Below are positions 8,422-11,338 of a stretch of 11,338 bases of DNA, in pieces. Source of the DNA: Candidatus Proteinoplasmatales archaeon SG8-5 (GTDB lineage Archaea > Thermoplasmatota > Thermoplasmata > SG8-5); NCBI GenBank assembly GCA_001595885.1, contig LSSH01000095.1, positions 1 through 11,338 on the forward strand, read 5' to 3'. The notes under the pieces were generated by a model. It worked only from the letters and a program-made list of their open reading frames with translations. It had not been told where the DNA came from and searched no databases. Each line of letters opens with the position of its first letter. The first letter of the stretch is position 1. The position numbers and the translations under genes were made by a program.

Positions 8422-8880
8422 TTACCGACTCAGCTCCAGCTCTGCACCCTCGAGCGTGTACTTCCAACCTTCGGGCAATACACCCTTCTCTTTATAGTAC
8501 CGCTCCAGGCGCCGGATCTTGGCCTCGATCAACTGGAGGCTGCGCTTGTTGTGAGTGTCGCGCGGGTTGCGCTTGAGGTGCGCATCGAGCTCGGTGACCT
8601 TTCTCAGGAGGGCTGTAAGGTCCTCGGGCAGTGCCGAAGCCATGCCCTTCTCGCTCATAATCTGATGAATGCTCTTCCCTGTGGCCAGTTTCACATCCGG
8701 GACTCCGTACTGGTCCCTCAGGATTAGGCCGATGCTCGCGCTGGTGTTACCTTCGGTGGCCAGTTTCACGATGAGTTCCTCTATCTCAGCCTTCTTCAAA
8801 GGCACCCATTCGGGTATCTTTGTCGTGAAAGGGCGTTTGGACGATGATTTTCCTTTCCTTCGGGCGTGCATTCTTGCCAT
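8422..8880 (-). CDS. rps15: Small-subunit ribosomal protein S15 (archaeal uS15, S13e type)
   Basis: The 152-residue length is that of archaeal S15, which carries an N-terminal extension (the eukaryotic S13 N-domain) before the bacterial-like core. The N-terminus MARMHARRKGKS and the PEWVPL segment (23-28) are typical. The core around 98-141, with LKRNPRDTHNKR and the RRLERYYKEKGVLPEGWKY stretch, is the helix-turn that binds the central domain of 16S rRNA. The ATG at 8880 has a strong GGAGGGT site 4-5 nt upstream, which favours it over an overlapping out-of-frame ATG at 8884. It is the first gene of a minus-strand operon with the RecJ-like nuclease, and its TAA is separated from the next ATG by one base. 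Confidence 0.97.
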   Translation of the reverse strand: MARMHARRKGKSSSKRPFTTKIPEWVPLKKAEIEELIVKLATEGNTSASIGLILRDQYGVPDVKLATGKSIHQIMSEKGMASALPEDLTALLRKVTELDAHLKRNPRDTHNKRSLQLIEAKIRRLERYYKEKGVLPEGWKYTLEGAELELSR

Positions 8881-8884
8881 TCAT

Positions 8885-8891
8885 ACCCTCC
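8885..8891 (-). promoter_or_regulatory. Shine-Dalgarno site of rps15
   Basis: On the minus strand GGAGGGT lies 4 nt before ATG 8880. It supports this start rather than the overlapping out-of-frame ATG at 8884. Confidence 0.7.
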
Positions 8892-8924
8892 TGGTCAAGG
8901 GAAGCAGACACGGATACATAACTT

Positions 8925-8940
8925 CTGGTATATAATCCTA
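8925..8940 (-). promoter_or_regulatory. TATA-like element close to rps15
   Basis: The minus strand reads TAGGATTATATACC, a good TATA box. It would start transcription near 8907, about 27 nt before the rps15 ATG. A second candidate lies 45 bp further upstream, so rps15 may have tandem promoters. Confidence 0.45.
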
Positions 8941-8973
8941 ATTCCATTGGTTCGTGTGACCAAAATAAGATCG

Positions 8974-8992
8974 TTTTTAATATGGCTTTCGA
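8974..8992 (-). promoter_or_regulatory. BRE/TATA promoter upstream of rps15
   Basis: The minus strand reads TCGAAAGCC then ATATTAAAAA, a textbook BRE plus TATA. The CGAAAGCC block is identical to that before the TATA of the divergent gene at 9083-9090. Predicted start is near 8953, giving a leader of about 70 nt to rps15. Confidence 0.5.
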
Positions 8993-9025
8993 GCAGGGTG
9001 ACCCGATTTTTCTTGTTTTGCCCAA

Positions 9026-9076
9026 CTTTTTTCTTTTAGAGGGTCATCCAGCGCAGAAAGGCAAAAAAGAAAAAAG
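9026..9076. repeat. 12-bp perfect inverted repeat with pyrimidine/purine arms in the divergent intergenic region
   Basis: CTTTTTTCTTTT at 9026-9037 is matched by its reverse complement AAAAGAAAAAAG at 9065-9076, with 27 bp between. The arms are low-complexity, so chance is possible. The repeat sits between the two divergent promoters and upstream of the TATA of the plus-strand gene. It could be a regulator site or a curved or melted tract. Confidence 0.5.
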
Positions 9077-9081
9077 AAGGA

Positions 9082-9098
9082 GCGAAAGCCTTAATACC
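9082..9098 (+). promoter_or_regulatory. BRE/TATA promoter of the TIGR00267-like gene, near-leaderless transcript
   Basis: GCGAAAGCC followed by TTAATACC fits an archaeal BRE plus TATA. A start about 25 bp downstream, near 9119, lies only about 8 nt before ATG 9127. No Shine-Dalgarno site precedes that ATG, as expected for a leaderless or near-leaderless mRNA. Confidence 0.55.
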
Positions 9099-9126
9099 AA
9101 GCGGTTAATAGAACCTCCGAACCAAA

Positions 9127-9777
9127 ATGGAACAGGATGAGTCTGACAAGGCTGATAAACGGGCTTTTTCAGAGCGGACGAACCGATGGAAGACTTATAT
9201 CGAGATTTGTGACCTGGGAGCGATATGCAGGCGTTATTTCGTTATGAACGCCTTCGACGGTGCCCTTACTATGTTGGGAGTCGTCATCGGTGCCACCCTC
9301 GCAAACATCCAGGATCCATTCATCGTGATATCCGCTGGGATAGCCGGCAGCTTCGCAATGGGCATATCCGGTTTCAGCGGTGCATATATGGCCGAGAGTG
9401 CTGAGCGCACCAAGGAGTTAAAAATTCTGGAAAAGGCCATGCTGACGCGGATGGAAGACGAATCGCTTCACAAGGAGGCGGCGAGGTTCGCTACGAGAGT
9501 GACCGCCCTCGTGGACGCTGCCAGCCCTGCGATCGCCGCAATCATCGTGATCTCCCCCTTCTTCCTGGTGACTATGGGAAGTATTGATATGTCCGCAGCC
9601 TTCGTCGGATCGCTCATACTCACGCTGGTCATCCTCATCAGCCTGGGTGTCTACCTGGCAAGGATAACGGAGGAGAGCATGCTCAGGCACGGCCTGAAGA
9701 TGCTGATAGTGGGACTGATCACGGCCCTCCTGTGCAGCCTGATAGCCATCGGCCTAGGAGGCGAGGTGGTTGTGTGA
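9127..9777 (+). CDS. TIGR00267/VIT1-CCC1-like membrane protein, putative iron/manganese transporter
   Basis: The 216-residue product has five predicted membrane helices (about 41-60, 64-88, 134-150, 156-178 and 190-209), the arrangement of the VIT1/CCC1 family. After a charged N-terminal tail, the motif RRYFVMNAFDGALTMLG (36-51) matches the family's first helix. Asp44 corresponds to the conserved acidic residue that lines the Fe/Mn path in plant VIT1. Helix 2 ends in SGAYMAESAERTKE, and a cytosolic stretch at about 90-125 is rich in Glu, Met and His, as in the family's metal-binding domain. Family members move Fe(II) or Mn(II) out of the cytosol. In archaea the function of the TIGR00267 subgroup has not been established, to my knowledge. 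The gene stands alone, divergent from rps15, and appears to be read from a near-leaderless mRNA with no ribosome binding site. Confidence 0.85.
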   Translation: MEQDESDKADKRAFSERTNRWKTYIEICDLGAICRRYFVMNAFDGALTMLGVVIGATLANIQDPFIVISAGIAGSFAMGISGFSGAYMAESAERTKELKILEKAMLTRMEDESLHKEAARFATRVTALVDAASPAIAAIIVISPFFLVTMGSIDMSAAFVGSLILTLVILISLGVYLARITEESMLRHGLKMLIVGLITALLCSLIAIGLGGEVVV

Positions 9778-9808
9778 TATTGTTAGCCAGGCATATAGTG
9801 CAACCTCA

Positions 9809-9861
9809 CATCTTGAAGATGATTTCGTATAAATATGAACATAATTGTTAACCTTATGTTC
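9809..9861. promoter_or_regulatory. TATA box bracketed by two dyads, candidate regulated promoter
   Basis: A 13-bp dyad CATCTTGAAGATG (9809-9821) lies just before a strong TATA-like TATAAATATG (9828-9837). That is followed by an 8-bp inverted repeat, GAACATAA (9837-9844) and TTATGTTC (9854-9861). Start of transcription would fall inside the second dyad, a place where a repressor could act. The GAACATAA hairpin might instead close the transcript of the preceding gene. No protein is known to bind here. Confidence 0.35.
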
Positions 9862-9874
9862 GAATGTTGTACCA

Positions 9875-9892
9875 AACTGTATATTAATACCC
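9875..9892 (+). promoter_or_regulatory. Additional TATA-like element before the surface protein gene
   Basis: AACTGTATATTAATACCC is a second TATA-like sequence. It would give a start near 9910 and a leader of about 77 nt. It may act in tandem with the elements at 9828 and 9911. Confidence 0.3.
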
Positions 9893-9910
9893 CTTTACAT
9901 ATTGTCTTTT

Positions 9911-9926
9911 AGAGGCTTTTATCTAT
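9911..9926 (+). promoter_or_regulatory. Proximal BRE/TATA promoter of the surface protein gene
   Basis: AGAGGCTTTTATCTAT has a purine-rich BRE and a TTTTATC box. A start about 25 bp on, near 9945, falls at the foot of the UUCG hairpin, so the mRNA would begin with that hairpin. This is inferred from spacing. Confidence 0.4.
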
Positions 9927-9947
9927 TATTCTGCCCACGTAATAGAG

Positions 9948-9965
9948 CCTCCCCTTCGGGGGAGG
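9948..9965 (+). promoter_or_regulatory. Perfect 7-bp GC hairpin with cUUCGg tetraloop in the leader of the surface protein gene
   Basis: CCTCCCC (9948-9954) pairs exactly with GGGGAGG (9959-9965) around TTCG. C(UUCG)G is one of the most stable RNA tetraloops. The right arm contains GGAGG (9961-9965), which can also pair with CCTCC at 9969-9973 or 9972-9976, so the leader could switch between folds. The role could be mRNA 5'-end protection, translational control or attenuation. No T run follows, so a simple terminator is less likely. Confidence 0.7.
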
Positions 9966-9986
9966 TAGCCTCCTCCATTCTTCCAG

Positions 9987-11036
9987 ATGGTGATTATGGT
10001 AAAGAAAAGGCTAATAATATCCGCATTCGCGGTGGCAACCCTTACACTAGTCGCATCTGGAATGTTCTTTGCGCAGGGTGCTCCCGTGCCCAGGGAGAGC
10101 GCTTATTCCTCGTACGTATACGATGCAAACCCTGCGCTTCAAAATAATTATTATTACCCGCTGGCCGACTACGCAGTTGTACGTAACGGTAACCCGGTAA
10201 GCGTCTTTACATCGATTGGCGTCGCCGAGTTCGCGGCCGGCAACGATTTCCTAATCGATGACACCATGATCACCCACGAGGATGCCTACTCGTACTTAGC
10301 GGTCCACGAGACCATGACCACTGTTGTTGAGTTCGAGGCCAAGGCGGACAACTCCATCAAGTTCGATCTGGGCGGGGACACTGGAGCCATCAGGAGCGGC
10401 AACGCCATCCTCATCGGCGGTGAGGACGCGAGCGGCGTCTTCGTGTTCCCCCCGGACGTTGAAACGGCTATAAACGGCCAGGAGGTCGTCTTCGACGTTC
10501 CTGCCGATTCCGTTGTGATATTCAGGGCCGACCCCACCCCCGACAAGACCGTCGGAAGCGCGGTGGCCGGTGAGAGAATAGCGGCAGAGATGTACCTGGG
10601 CTCGCAGGGCGACTACCTGGTGGAGGATGTCGTAGCATTCGACAACGTGGACATGAGCGCCCTTGCCGCTTCGGACAAGCAGGTTGACGTGCTGCTCTCG
10701 GGCAGCGCCGCCGGCAAGGCCGTGATGCTCCACATCGACGGCGTGTACCTGGACTATGGCTCTGCCGAGGACATCACCGTCATGTTGGACGACGAGAGGC
10801 TTAGGGAAGCGGATGACTTCAGCGAGGTGTTCTGGGAGACCGGTGACGTCCCGAGATACATAGCTGTGAAGACAGACAGCGGCTTCGACGTTGCGGTCTA
10901 CATACCTCAGTATCAGGATTACGTGATCAACATCGGAAGTGCGGAAAGGGACCTGGGCATTGACGGCATGGCAACGATGCTCGCAGCCATCGGCATTGTG
11001 GGCGTGGCCGTGCTGGCGCTGATAAGAAAGGACTAA
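9987..11036 (+). CDS. Unassigned acidic exported protein with a C-terminal membrane anchor
   Basis: I do not recognise a family. The 349-residue product (or 346 from the in-frame ATG at 9996) begins with MVKKRLI and a hydrophobic stretch to about residue 31, a signal peptide. It ends with a membrane helix (about 327-346) and the tail RKD, so the bulk should sit outside the cell, held by the C-terminus. The ectodomain is acidic (many Asp and Glu), with a Tyr-rich start (about 40-62), and appears beta-rich. It has no cysteine and no N-X-S/T sequon that I can find, unlike the other two exported proteins here. GC-rich codon use and the elaborate upstream region suggest strong or regulated expression. 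An S-layer or envelope role is possible but unproven. No good ribosome site precedes ATG 9987; GGTGA lies 2 nt before ATG 9996. Its TAA overlaps the stop of the opposing gene. Confidence 0.85.
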   Translation: MVIMVKKRLIISAFAVATLTLVASGMFFAQGAPVPRESAYSSYVYDANPALQNNYYYPLADYAVVRNGNPVSVFTSIGVAEFAAGNDFLIDDTMITHEDAYSYLAVHETMTTVVEFEAKADNSIKFDLGGDTGAIRSGNAILIGGEDASGVFVFPPDVETAINGQEVVFDVPADSVVIFRADPTPDKTVGSAVAGERIAAEMYLGSQGDYLVEDVVAFDNVDMSALAASDKQVDVLLSGSAAGKAVMLHIDGVYLDYGSAEDITVMLDDERLREADDFSEVFWETGDVPRYIAVKTDSGFDVAVYIPQYQDYVINIGSAERDLGIDGMATMLAAIGIVGVAVLALIRKD

Positions 11037-11338
11037 CGGCGACCCTTTTCCGTGCAATACACCCGCAGGATTTCCCTAGCGATAGCCGTGCCCTTCCTCA
11101 CCCTTTTAGTATCGGTCTTGATGCTGTGTATGAACACTAGCTTTCCGTCGATCTCAATGTCGGCGCCGACCTCGAACTCGTCATCGGGGTCCACGGTTAT
11201 CTTGAGCGAGCGGGTCCTTCCCCGGCGATTGACCGAAAGGTTCAGGTCGATAGTGTCGAAGTTCTTGGCCCAGAGCGTCTGGATGTCCTTCCCGCATGCC
11301 GATTCAATAATCATTCCAACAACACCTATGAAGGTGAC
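11033..11338 (-). CDS. HVO_0476-family zinc-finger protein, C-terminal part only
   Basis: The minus-strand frame is open from the window edge (11338) to TAG at 11033-11035, giving 101 residues with the N-terminus outside. A methionine at 11314 is internal, since family members are about 190-210 residues and the zinc-binding Cys pairs come first. The visible part matches my recollection of the haloarchaeal HVO_0476 C-terminal domain: an IQTLWAKNFDTIDLNLSV segment, then RTRSLKITVDPDDEFEVG, an Ile/His strand (FIHSIK) and the closing AREILRVYC. The family is widespread in archaea and of unknown function, probably binding nucleic acid or protein. Its stop overlaps that of the convergent surface protein gene. 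The assignment rests on remembered pattern, not on a search. Confidence 0.7.
   Translation of the reverse strand, partial: VTFIGVVGMIIESACGKDIQTLWAKNFDTIDLNLSVNRRGRTRSLKITVDPDDEFEVGADIEIDGKLVFIHSIKTDTKRVRKGTAIAREILRVYCTEKGRR

Noticed and set aside
7437..8576. Plus-strand frames of 128 and 178 codons opposite the RecJ-like and S15 genes
   Set aside because: GC-rich coding DNA often gives long antisense frames; the minus-strand products have complete family motifs.
8786..9025. 79-codon minus-strand frame overlapping the rps15 start
   Set aside because: It overlaps rps15 out of frame and covers the rps15 promoter; no family resemblance.
9948..9976. Rho-independent type terminator after the TIGR00267-like gene
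   Set aside because: The hairpin is not followed by a T run and lies 170 bp from the stop, close to the next start, so a leader role fits better.
9845..10147. 100-codon plus-strand frame upstream of the surface protein
   Set aside because: It runs through the promoter and hairpin and overlaps the signal peptide in another frame, with no ribosome site.
10296..11057. 253-codon minus-strand frame opposite the surface protein
   Set aside because: His/Val/Arg-rich antisense of an Asp/Glu-rich GC-rich gene; the plus strand has a signal peptide and an anchor in the right places.

Overview
The window looks like a piece of a euryarchaeal chromosome, most likely Thermoplasmatota or a related uncultivated lineage. 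The signs are an archaeal-type ribosomal protein S15 next to an archaeal RecJ-like DHH nuclease, a TIGR00267/VIT1-like membrane protein, the C-terminal half of an HVO_0476-type zinc-finger protein, BRE/TATA-type promoters in place of bacterial -35/-10 boxes, and NosD-like beta-helix and fibronectin III exoproteins. The lineage call is inference from gene content, not a phylogeny.

Layout. Positions 1-3699 (minus) are one uninterrupted reading frame for a giant secreted right-handed beta-helix protein that runs off the left edge. A 133-bp divergent promoter region (3700-3832) separates it from a 379-aa ArsP_1/DUF318-type permease (3833-4972, plus). The permease converges, with a 27-bp gap, on a secreted, membrane-anchored protein with a lectin-like domain and four fibronectin III domains (5000-6985, minus). 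Upstream of that, on the same strand, lie the RecJ-like nuclease (7044-8420) and ribosomal protein S15 (8422-8880), with one base between them. A 246-bp divergent intergenic region (8881-9126) holds matched archaeal promoters for S15 and for the TIGR00267 membrane protein (9127-9777, plus). A 209-bp regulatory stretch (9778-9986), with several TATA-like elements, two dyads and a 7-bp hairpin with a cUUCGg loop, precedes an unassigned acidic surface protein (9987-11036, plus). The stop codon of that gene overlaps the stop codon of the partial HVO_0476-like gene (11033-11338, minus).

Two themes mix here. One is core information processing (S15, RecJ-like nuclease, HVO_0476-like protein). The other is the cell envelope: three exported proteins, each with a signal peptide, two of them with a C-terminal membrane anchor and the third cut off before its C-terminus, plus two predicted metal-related transporters. 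The beta-helix gene is markedly AT-rich with AT-ending codons, unlike the GC-richer genes to its right. I see no CRISPR array, tRNA, rRNA, transposase or phage gene. I find no strong evidence of a wholly new system. The least explained parts are the unassigned surface protein with its structured leader and the permease with a Cys/His loop.
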